Positions 1-7,109 of a DNA stretch of 17,898 nt are shown in pieces. This DNA comes from REBR01 sp033721915 (GTDB lineage Bacteria > Pseudomonadota > Gammaproteobacteria > Pseudomonadales > Oleiphilaceae). The notes beneath the pieces are model-generated. The model made no database searches. It saw nothing but the letters and a program-made list of their open reading frames with translations, and was not told the origin of the DNA. The stretch lies in assembly GCA_033721915.1 (NCBI GenBank), contig JAWWAC010000060.1, positions 1-17,898 of the forward strand. The letters run 5' to 3'. Made by a program: the position numbers and the translations under genes. The first letter of the stretch is position 1. Each line of letters opens with the position of its first letter.

Positions 1-690
1 ATGCTTGATGCGCTTCCAGGCCATGTCGGTGATGTGCAGCAGGCCGTCCACGCCGCCCAGATCGACAAAGGCGCCGTAGTCGGTCAGGTTCTTCACGATA
101 CCCTTGATTTCCAGACCTTCGGTCAGGCTTTCCAGCAGCTGCTCGCGCTCGGCGCTGTTCTCGGCTTCCAGAACTGCGCGGCGGGAGACCACCACGTTGT
201 TGCGCTTGGCGTCCAGCTTGATGACCTTGAATTCCAGGTCCTTGTTTTCCAGGTGAGCGGTGTCACGCACGGGGCGCACATCCACCAGGGAGCCCGGAAG
301 GAAGGCACGGATGCCGTCCAGGTCGACCGTGAAGCCGCCCTTGACCTTGCCATTGATCACACCCTTGACCACTTCTTCTGCTTCGAAAGCCTTTTCCAGC
401 ACTTTCCAGGCTTCGGCACGCTTGGCCTTTTCCCGGGACAGGCGCGTGGCGCCGAAACCGTCTTCCACCGCGTCCAGTGCCACGTCGACTTCGTCGCCGA
501 TGGCCACTTCCAGTTCACCTTTGTCGTTGTAGAACTGGGAGGCGGGGATGACACCCTCGGATTTCAGACCGGCATTGACGGTGATCCAGTCACTGTCAAT
601 GTCCACCACCGTGCCCTTGACGATGGAGCCTGGCTGCATGTCGATCTGTTTCAGGCTTTCTTCAAAAAGTTCCGCAAAGCTCTCGCTCAT
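1..690 (-). CDS. rpsA: 30S ribosomal protein S1, N-terminal part (cut by window edge)
   Basis: Ribosomal protein S1 binds mRNA and helps load it on the 30S subunit. The visible 230 residues start MSESFAELFEESL, as in proteobacterial S1, and remain in frame to the window edge. The family is normally about 560 residues, so roughly 60% is missing. S1 repeat 1 lies near residues 20-88 (contains GSIVKGTVVDI), repeat 2 near 105-170 (VKGVINGKVKGGFTVDL, then FLPGSLVD), and repeat 3 begins near 190 (LEIKGIVKNLTDYGAFVDLGG). The start is ATG at 690, with AGGA six bases upstream. It is the last visible gene of the gyrA-to-rpsA train and follows cmk after 179 nt, as in many proteobacteria. Nothing looks broken. 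Confidence 0.97.
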   Translation of the reverse strand, partial: MSESFAELFEESLKQIDMQPGSIVKGTVVDIDSDWITVNAGLKSEGVIPASQFYNDKGELEVAIGDEVDVALDAVEDGFGATRLSREKAKRAEAWKVLEKAFEAEEVVKGVINGKVKGGFTVDLDGIRAFLPGSLVDVRPVRDTAHLENKDLEFKVIKLDAKRNNVVVSRRAVLEAENSAEREQLLESLTEGLEIKGIVKNLTDYGAFVDLGGVDGLLHITDMAWKRIKH

Positions 691-869
691 TGTGAGTCCT
701 ATGTGATCAATACAAGTTCTTTCCGCGCAAACCAGCGACACGCGGTCCGTTTCATCAAGTCCGGCTGACAGCTACGCTGGTTGGATCCAGCTGGGCCGAA
801 CGCCTTGGATCTTCTGCCCTGACAGCCACAGTCGCCGCCAGCACAAAAGCAATAGCGAAAGAGGCACTG
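691..869 (-). promoter_or_regulatory. cmk-rpsA intergenic region, likely rpsA leader/promoter
   Basis: This 179-nt gap is the only sizeable one in the gyrA-rpsA train. In E. coli, rpsA has its own promoters and a structured leader through which S1 represses its own translation, so a similar role is plausible by position. I see no strong -35/-10 pair. Two overlapping palindromes, TGGATCCA (782-789) and CCAGCTGG (787-794), and a direct repeat TTGGATC (781-787 and 805-811) are present. No convincing ORF lies here; a 64-codon minus frame that runs into cmk is a shadow. Confidence 0.35.
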
Positions 870-1541
870 TCAGGCCTGGCCGCTTGCGGCCAATACCCGA
901 TCCAGCACCTCTTCCACTGATAATCCCGTTGTATCAATAACCTGTGCATCGTCTGCAGGTTTCAGAGGGGCCGTGGCCCGGTTTCTGTCCCGCTCATCAC
1001 GCGCTTCGATTTCTGCTACAAGGGCCGGGAGTTTAACACTCTGCCCCATGTCCAGCAACTGACGATAGCGCCTTTGTGCCCGTTCCTCCGCGCTGGCGGT
1101 GAGAAAGATTTTGCGCTCCGCATCGGGAAACACCACCGTGCCCATGTCACGACCGTCCGCCACCAGCCCGGGGGCCTGACAGAAGTCCCGCTGGCGCTGC
1201 AACAGCGCCTCCCGCACCCGTGGCAGGGCGGCTACCTGGGAGGCGGCGTCACCGCAGGTTTCCGTGCGGATATCCGCCGTGACATCCACTCCGTCCAGCA
1301 GCACAAGGGCCGGCTCGTCGCCGGGGCGGGGCTCAAAGCGCACATCCAGGCCTCGGGCCAGGTCCGCCAGTGCCGGCTCATCCGCCAGGTCCACACCGGC
1401 CCTCAGTGCCGCCAGCGCCGTGAGGCGGTACAGGGCACCACTGTCCAGAAGGTGCCAGCCCAGGCGGCTTGCCAGAAGCTGGGTAATGGTGCCCTTGCCC
1501 GCGCCACTGGGTCCGTCAATGGTAATCACCGGTGCGCTCAT
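870..1541 (-). CDS. cmk: Cytidylate (CMP/dCMP) kinase
   Basis: Phosphorylates CMP and dCMP with ATP in the cytoplasm, feeding CTP and dCTP pools. The product is 223 residues, close to the 227 of E. coli. The P-loop is GPSGAGKGT at residues 10-18, followed by the LLDSGALYR segment that contacts the nucleotide. The family signature VADGRDMGTVVFPDA lies mid-protein, and DERDRNRATAPLKPA is the basic lid region. The ATG start overlaps the stop of tyrA-aroA by four bases (ATGA), which suggests translational coupling. A strong GAGGAG sits about five bases upstream, inside the end of aroA. No anomalies were seen. Confidence 0.97.
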   Translation of the reverse strand: MSAPVITIDGPSGAGKGTITQLLASRLGWHLLDSGALYRLTALAALRAGVDLADEPALADLARGLDVRFEPRPGDEPALVLLDGVDVTADIRTETCGDAASQVAALPRVREALLQRQRDFCQAPGLVADGRDMGTVVFPDAERKIFLTASAEERAQRRYRQLLDMGQSVKLPALVAEIEARDERDRNRATAPLKPADDAQVIDTTGLSVEEVLDRVLAASGQA

Positions 1542-3760
1542 TCCAACTCCTCTTGTACCTGCAGACCCACTTCCCGGGCCAGCTCAATAAACCCGGGGAA
1601 TGAGGTGGCCACATTGGCGCAGTCCTCAATCACAATCGGCTCCGCCGCCTTGAGTGACGCCACGGCAAAGGCCATGGCGATGCGGTGGTCGCCGTGGCTG
1701 TCCACGGTGCCACCGCCATAGGCCCCGCCGGTGATACGGATGCCATCCGGGGTGACGGTGTGGCTCACACCCAGTGTGGCCAGACCATCCGCCATGACCT
1801 GTATTCGATCGCTTTCCTTGACCCTGAGTTCCTCGGCGCCGGTAAGCACTGTCTCGCCATGGGCGTTGGCGGCGGCGATAAAGAGCACCGGGAACTCGTC
1901 AATGGCCAGGGGCACCTGATCTTCCGGGATGGCGATGCCCTTGAGGGGCGCATGACGCACACGCAGGTCCGCCACCGGCTCGCCACCGGCTTCCCGTTCG
2001 TTGTGCAGCTCAATATCCGCCCCCATCAGGCGCAGTATGTTAATGATGCCGGTGCGGGTGGGGTTGATGCCCACATGGCGCAGCCACAGATCCGCCCCGG
2101 GAGTAATGGACGCCGCCACCAGGAAGAAGGCCGCCGATGAGATGTCCGCCGGCACGTCGATGGGGCCGGCGGTGAGGCGGCCACCGCCAGTGAGCCGGGC
2201 CCTCGGCCCCTCCCGGTGTACCGGGTAGCCGAAGCCGTTCAGCATCCGCTCGGTATGGTCCCGGGTGGGTGCCGGTTCGGTAATCACCGTCTCGCCGCTG
2301 GCGTACAGGCCCGCCAGCAGCAGGCAGGACTTGACCTGGGCACTGGCCACGGGCAGCACATAGTCGATGCCCTTCAGGGCCTGTCCGCCGTGGATCACCA
2401 GTGGCGGACAGCCCCCCTGCTGTGTGTCTATGGTCGCGCCCATGGCACGCAGTGGCGCCGCCACACGCTCCATGGGGCGCCGTGACAGGCTGGCGTCACC
2501 GGTCAGCTCACTGTCAAAGGGCTGTGCCGCCAGCAGACCGGCGAACAGGCGCATGGCGGTGCCGGAGTTGCCCAGGTAGAGCGGGCCCCTGGGGGGCTTG
2601 AGGCCGTGGAGTCCGACCCCGTGGATTCGAACATAGCCCCGCTCAGGCCCCTCGATGGTCACGCCCATATCCCGGAAAGCCTGCACCGTGGCCAGGCTGT
2701 CTTCCCCTTCCAGGAAGCCCTCCACCTCCGTGGTGCCCTCGGCCAGGGCGCCCAGCATGATGGAACGGTGGGACATGGACTTGTCGCCGGGCACCCGGAT
2801 ATCCCCCTGTACGGTACCGCCGGGGCTGGCCCGGAATCGTGTCTTCTTGCTGCTCATGGTTGTCAGATAGGCCTGTCCGGAGAGAATTTTGGAAAAATGA
2901 TCCCGCGCCGCCTTGGCCCGGGTAAAGACCTGCTGCAGTGTGGCCCCGTCGCCCCGTTCGATGGCACCGCGCAGCAGGGCCAGGTCGTCGGTGAAATGGT
3001 CCAGTGACTGCAGTACCGCCTCCCGGTTGCACAGGAAAATGTCCCGCCACATGACCGGGTCGCTGGCGGCAATGCGGGTAAAGTCCCGGAAGCCGCCGGC
3101 GGCATAGCGAAAGATGTCCTGGTTGTCCTTCTCACCGGCCAGAGTGTCCACCAGTGAAAAGGCAATCAGGTGCGGCAGATGGCTGGTGGCCGCCAGCACC
3201 TGGTCGTGGTGCTCCACGGCCATGGTCAGCACCTCGGCGCCACAACCCCGCCAGAAATCACCCAGACGGGCCAGCGCCTGGGGGTCGGAGGACGCCTCCG
3301 GGGTGAGAATCACCTTGTGGCCGCTGAAAAGCGCGGCATTGGCCGCGGCCACGCCGCTTTTCTCGGAGCCGGCAATGGGATGGCCGGGGATGACCCTCGG
3401 CCCCACCCGGCCGAACACACGCTGCACAGCGGCGGTAAAGTGGCCTTTGACGCTGCCGCAGTCCGTCAGAGTGGCCGTCTCCGGCAGGGACTCACGGATG
3501 GACAACAGCACCGATTCCGTGGCCTGCACGGGCACGGCAATCACCACCAGATCGGCACCGCGCACGGCCTCGGCGGCACTGTCGGCCGCCTCGTGGATCA
3601 CCCCCAGTGACAGCCCCTGCTGCAGCTCGCTCTGGCGGCGGTCATAACCCACCACCGTCCCTGCCAGGCCCTGTTCACGGGCGGCCAGGGCCAGTGAACC
3701 ACCAATCAGGCCCAGGCCGATCACGGCCATGCGCGGGTAAAGGGGGGCGGACCGGGCCAC
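1538..3760 (-). CDS. tyrA-aroA: Bifunctional prephenate/arogenate dehydrogenase - EPSP synthase (TyrA-AroA fusion)
   Basis: One 740-residue frame joins two enzymes. Residues 1 to about 295 are a TyrA-type dehydrogenase. The Rossmann motif GLGLIGG is at 15-21, an acidic D40 after the second strand suggests NAD+ use, and GHPIAGSEKSG and SHLPHLIAFSLV are family motifs. Residues 302-740 are 5-enolpyruvylshikimate-3-phosphate synthase: GDKS 325-328, LGNSGTAMR 396-404, SAQVK 473-477, RDHTE 500-504, NPTR 566-569, DEFP 621-624, KESDR 648-652. That makes one protein for a tyrosine step and the penultimate chorismate step. The same fusion is known in Pseudomonas. The start is GTG at 3760, with GGAG nine bases upstream; the internal ATG at 3730 has no ribosome-binding site. 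The gene begins 3 nt after the hisC stop. Confidence 0.95.
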   Translation of the reverse strand: MARSAPLYPRMAVIGLGLIGGSLALAAREQGLAGTVVGYDRRQSELQQGLSLGVIHEAADSAAEAVRGADLVVIAVPVQATESVLLSIRESLPETATLTDCGSVKGHFTAAVQRVFGRVGPRVIPGHPIAGSEKSGVAAANAALFSGHKVILTPEASSDPQALARLGDFWRGCGAEVLTMAVEHHDQVLAATSHLPHLIAFSLVDTLAGEKDNQDIFRYAAGGFRDFTRIAASDPVMWRDIFLCNREAVLQSLDHFTDDLALLRGAIERGDGATLQQVFTRAKAARDHFSKILSGQAYLTTMSSKKTRFRASPGGTVQGDIRVPGDKSMSHRSIMLGALAEGTTEVEGFLEGEDSLATVQAFRDMGVTIEGPERGYVRIHGVGLHGLKPPRGPLYLGNSGTAMRLFAGLLAAQPFDSELTGDASLSRRPMERVAAPLRAMGATIDTQQGGCPPLVIHGGQALKGIDYVLPVASAQVKSCLLLAGLYASGETVITEPAPTRDHTERMLNGFGYPVHREGPRARLTGGGRLTAGPIDVPADISSAAFFLVAASITPGADLWLRHVGINPTRTGIINILRLMGADIELHNEREAGGEPVADLRVRHAPLKGIAIPEDQVPLAIDEFPVLFIAAANAHGETVLTGAEELRVKESDRIQVMADGLATLGVSHTVTPDGIRITGGAYGGGTVDSHGDHRIAMAFAVASLKAAEPIVIEDCANVATSFPGFIELAREVGLQVQEELE

Positions 3761-3763
3761 GGC

Positions 3764-4876
3764 CTACTGCTCCGCCAGAACGGCCGCCATGGCCTCGAGG
3801 CACTGGCGGTTTTCCGACTCAAGGCCCACGGACACCCGCAGATGCCGGGGCATGCCGTAACCGGCGATGGGACGCACAATCACACCGTGGCGCAGCAACC
3901 CTTCATAGACCGGGCCGGCGTCACGGCCCACATCCACGGCCACAAAATTGGCAGCGGAGGGAATCACCGTCAGCCCCAGGGCGGTGAAGCCTTCCGTGAG
4001 CTGGCGCAGTCCGGCGCTGTTGATCCGCCGTGATTCGGCCAGGTACTCCCTGTCGTCCAGCACCGCCGTGGCGGCGGCCTGGGCCAGGCTGTCCACATTG
4101 AACGGCTGGCGCACCCGGTTGATGACATTGGTGATCTGGGCGTTGGCAATGCCATACCCCACCCGCAGTGAGGCCAGCCCCCAGGCCTTGGAGAAGGTGC
4201 GGCTGACGATCAGGTTGGGGAACTGGCCCAGCAGGGCCAGACCGTCGGCGGCGTCCTCCCCTTCCATGTACTCGCAATAGGCTTCGTCCAGCACCACAAT
4301 CACCGACTCCGGCACCCGCTCCAGGAAGGCACGGATGGCGGACTGCCCCACCACGGTGCCGGTGGGGTTGTTGGGATTGGCCACGAAGATAATGCGGGTG
4401 CGGTCCGTGACCGCGTCGGCCATGGCCGGCAGGTCATGGCCCCAGTCCCGGGCCGGCACCTGCACATGGCGGGCACCGATGGCCTGTGTCACCAGGGGGT
4501 AAACGGCAAAGGCGTGCTGTGAGTAGACAATCTCCGAGTCCCGGTCGGCAAAGGCACGGGCGATCAACTCCAGCACGTCGTTGGAGCCGTTGCCCAGGGT
4601 GATCTGGTCCGTGCCCACGGAGAAACGCTCTGCCAGCTTGTGCTTGAGATGGAAGCCATTGCCATCCGGGTAGCGGCAAAGCTCCGGCAATGCCGCCTCC
4701 ATGGCCGCCAGGGCCTTGCGGCTTGGGCCCAGTGGGTTTTCATTGCTGGCCAGCTTGACGATGCCCGACGGATCCAGGCCCAGCTCACGGGCCACCTCCT
4801 CGATGGGCTTGCCCGGCTGGTAGGGCTGCAGGCCCTGCACGCCGGGGGCGGCCAGTGTGGTGTAATCGCAGCTCAT
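3764..4876 (-). CDS. hisC: Histidinol-phosphate / aromatic aminotransferase (HisC2 type)
   Basis: PLP-dependent class I/II aminotransferase of 370 residues. The family converts imidazole acetol phosphate to histidinol phosphate. Copies placed beside pheA and tyrA often also transaminate phenylpyruvate and 4-hydroxyphenylpyruvate. Visible motifs are KLASNENPLGPS near the N terminus, NPNNPTGT in the middle, VVLDEAYCEY with the cofactor-ring Asp, and SRTFSKAWGLASLRVGYG, whose K230 is the expected Schiff-base lysine. The conserved RPIAGYGMPRHLRVSVG carries the substrate-binding Arg near the C terminus. The ATG at 4876 has GAGG five bases upstream. With no other his gene nearby, a role in Phe/Tyr synthesis is inferred from context; the product name HisC is certain only at family level. 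Confidence 0.93.
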   Translation of the reverse strand: MSCDYTTLAAPGVQGLQPYQPGKPIEEVARELGLDPSGIVKLASNENPLGPSRKALAAMEAALPELCRYPDGNGFHLKHKLAERFSVGTDQITLGNGSNDVLELIARAFADRDSEIVYSQHAFAVYPLVTQAIGARHVQVPARDWGHDLPAMADAVTDRTRIIFVANPNNPTGTVVGQSAIRAFLERVPESVIVVLDEAYCEYMEGEDAADGLALLGQFPNLIVSRTFSKAWGLASLRVGYGIANAQITNVINRVRQPFNVDSLAQAAATAVLDDREYLAESRRINSAGLRQLTEGFTALGLTVIPSAANFVAVDVGRDAGPVYEGLLRHGVIVRPIAGYGMPRHLRVSVGLESENRQCLEAMAAVLAEQ

Positions 4877-4906
4877 GGAAACCTCAGCCAGGGATGATTG
4901 AATGAA

Positions 4907-6016
4907 CTAGAGAACGCCCATGGGGTAAGCCCCCAGGTGCTTGACCTCCACCGCCTGCTCCTCCACCGACTTGAGCGCCTGGGCCACCAGCTCGTCGCTG
5001 GGGTGCCCCTCGAAATCGATATAGAACACGTAGGCCCAGGTCCCGCTGGGGGAAGGCCGTGTCTCGATGCGGGTCAGGCTGATGCCGTGGTCGTGGAACG
5101 GGGCCAGAAGCTTGTACAGGGCACCGGGGTGGTTGCGCATGGACACCAGTATGGAGGTCTTGTCCCTGCCGCTGGCGGGCACCGACTCCTGGCCGATGAT
5201 CAGAAAGCGGGTGGTGTTGTCCGGCCGGTCTTCGATATTGCGGCTCTGTGCCTTAAGGCCGTACAGCTCTTCGGCCATGTCCCCGGCAATGGCGGCGGCG
5301 TCCGTCTCCGCGGCCGCACGGCGTGCCGCCTCGGCGTTGCTGCTGACGGTGATGCGCTCAGGGCCCGGCCAGTGACTGTCCAGCCATTGGCGGCACTGGG
5401 CAAAAGACTGCTGATGGGAATAGATGCGGCGGATACGGCCCATGTCCCCATCAGGCCGCGTCAGCAGATGGTGGTGGATGCGCAGCTGCACTTCGCCGCA
5501 GATACGCAGTGGCGAGTGCATGAACAGATCCAGTGTGTGGTTGACCATGCCCTCGGTGGAGTTCTCCACCGGCACCACGCCGTAATGGGCATTGCCCGAC
5601 TCCACCTCACGGAACACCTCGTCGATGGCACCCATGGGGGAAGTCAGGACGGAGTGGCCAAAGTGTTTCAGTGCCGCCGCCTGGGTAAAGGTCCCCTCAG
5701 GGCCCAGGAAAGCGATCTGCATGGGTTTTTCCAGGGCCAGGCAGGCGGACATGATCTCCCGGAACAGACGGGCCATTTCCTCATCCGCCAGGGGCCCCGG
5801 GTTGAGGGACTTGATCTTGCGCAGTATCTGGGCCTCACGCTCCGGGCGGTAGTAGACCACCGACGCCTGGGGGTCCGCCGCCAGCTTGACCTGGGCCACC
5901 TGCTGGGCGCAGTGGGCACGGTCGCTGATCAGGCGCATCAGCTCATTGTCGATGCCGTCGATGCGCTGCCGCAATTCATCCAGCGATGAGGACGGGGCCT
6001 TGCCGGAATCGCTCAT
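4907..6016 (-). CDS. pheA: Bifunctional chorismate mutase / prephenate dehydratase (P-protein)
   Basis: Converts chorismate to prephenate and then to phenylpyruvate, committing carbon to phenylalanine. Three domains appear in order in 369 residues. The AroQ-type chorismate mutase covers about 10-97, with R16, R33 and K44 at the active-site positions. The prephenate dehydratase covers about 99-277, starting IAFLGPEGTFTQ and ending with TTRFL at 268-272. The ACT domain covers about 286-365, with GAL at 298-300 and ETRP at 318-321, matching the GALV and ESRP motifs that bind Phe for feedback inhibition. The ATG overlaps the serC stop by four bases and has AGGAG upstream. The 30-nt gap to hisC implies one transcript. 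Confidence 0.97.
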   Translation of the reverse strand: MSDSGKAPSSSLDELRQRIDGIDNELMRLISDRAHCAQQVAQVKLAADPQASVVYYRPEREAQILRKIKSLNPGPLADEEMARLFREIMSACLALEKPMQIAFLGPEGTFTQAAALKHFGHSVLTSPMGAIDEVFREVESGNAHYGVVPVENSTEGMVNHTLDLFMHSPLRICGEVQLRIHHHLLTRPDGDMGRIRRIYSHQQSFAQCRQWLDSHWPGPERITVSSNAEAARRAAAETDAAAIAGDMAEELYGLKAQSRNIEDRPDNTTRFLIIGQESVPASGRDKTSILVSMRNHPGALYKLLAPFHDHGISLTRIETRPSPSGTWAYVFYIDFEGHPSDELVAQALKSVEEQAVEVKHLGAYPMGVL

Positions 6017-7095
6017 GCCCTCTCCTTCTCGAATTCCCGCATGAAGTCAATCAGGGCATCCACACCGGCCTCCGGCATGGCGTTGTAGAGACTGGCGCGC
6101 ATACCCCCCACGGAGCGGTGCCCCTTGAGGTTGAGCAGGCGGCGGGCCTCGGCACCGGCCAGGAAGTCGCTGTTGAGGCGCTCGTCCGCCAGTGTGAAAG
6201 GCACATTCATCAGCGAGCGGCAGTCCGGACGAATTGGGTTGTTGTAGAAGTCGCTGCGGTCAATGGCGTCATAGAGCTTGCCCGCCTTGTTGCGGTTGCG
6301 CTCGCCCATGGCCTCAAGACCGCCCTGCTCTTTCAGCCACTGGAACACCAGCCCCGCCAGATACCAGGCGTAGGTGGGGGGTGTGTTGTACATGGAGTCG
6401 TTCTTGTCGGCGATCTCGTAGCTCATCATGGCCGGGGTGCGGTCATTCATGGGCTTGATCAGATCTTCCCGCACAATCACCAGTGTCAGCCCCGCCGGGC
6501 CGATGTTCTTCTGGGCACCGGCATAGATCAGGCCGAAACGGCTCACGTCCAGGGGTTCCGAGAGAATGGCGGAGGAAAGATCCGCCACCAGGGGGCTGTC
6601 ACCCACCTGCGGTATGGCCGGGTATGCCAGTCCGCCGATGGTCTCGTTGGGGGTGATATGGAGGTAGTCCGCCCCGGGGCGCAGCGCCCACTGGTGGGGG
6701 TCGGGCACGGCGACGTAGCCGTTGCTCTCGGCAGAAGCCACGGAACGGACATCGCCGAAGCGGCGCCCCTCGGCAATGGCCTTGCGGGACCAGATGCCGG
6801 TGTCCACGTAGTCCGCGTGCCCCCCTTCGGACAGCAGATTCAGTGGCACCATGGCAAACTGACTGCTGGCGCCGCCCTGCATAAAGAGCACCCGATAGTT
6901 GTCCGGGATGGCCAGCAGCTCCCGCAGGTCCTGTTCCGCCTGATGGGCAATGCCCATGAAGGCCTCACTGCGGTGACTCATTTCCATCACCGACAGACCA
7001 CGCCCCTGCCAGTCCAGCATCTCATCCCGGGCCCGGGCCAGCACCGGCTCAGGCAGTGCCGCCGGCCCGGCACAGAAGTTATAGGCTCGTGTCAT
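6013..7095 (-). CDS. serC: Phosphoserine aminotransferase
   Basis: PLP enzyme that makes 3-phosphoserine from 3-phosphohydroxypyruvate and glutamate. It also transaminates the 4-phosphohydroxythreonine precursor in pyridoxal phosphate synthesis. The 360 residues begin with the family's YNFCAGPAALP. The phosphate-loop region FMQGGASSQFAMVPLNLL and the motif YAGAQKNIGPAGLT follow; K196 is the expected PLP lysine (K198 in E. coli). HITPNETIGG and SLYNAMPEAGVDAL are also typical. The ATG at 7095 has AGGG about eight bases upstream and lies 14 nt after gyrA. Because SerC helps make PLP, it also supplies the cofactor for itself and for the nearby HisC. Confidence 0.97.
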   Translation of the reverse strand: MTRAYNFCAGPAALPEPVLARARDEMLDWQGRGLSVMEMSHRSEAFMGIAHQAEQDLRELLAIPDNYRVLFMQGGASSQFAMVPLNLLSEGGHADYVDTGIWSRKAIAEGRRFGDVRSVASAESNGYVAVPDPHQWALRPGADYLHITPNETIGGLAYPAIPQVGDSPLVADLSSAILSEPLDVSRFGLIYAGAQKNIGPAGLTLVIVREDLIKPMNDRTPAMMSYEIADKNDSMYNTPPTYAWYLAGLVFQWLKEQGGLEAMGERNRNKAGKLYDAIDRSDFYNNPIRPDCRSLMNVPFTLADERLNSDFLAGAEARRLLNLKGHRSVGGMRASLYNAMPEAGVDALIDFMREFEKERA

Positions 7096-7109
7096 GGTGG
7101 CTACCCTGA

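Noticed and set aside
1..768. 255-codon plus-strand open frame, antisense to rpsA
   Set aside because: The minus strand encodes an unmistakable S1 protein; the plus frame is a high-GC shadow with no family resemblance.
755..949. 64-codon minus frame between cmk and rpsA
   Set aside because: Overlaps the 3' end of cmk, has no clear ribosome-binding site and no recognisable motif.
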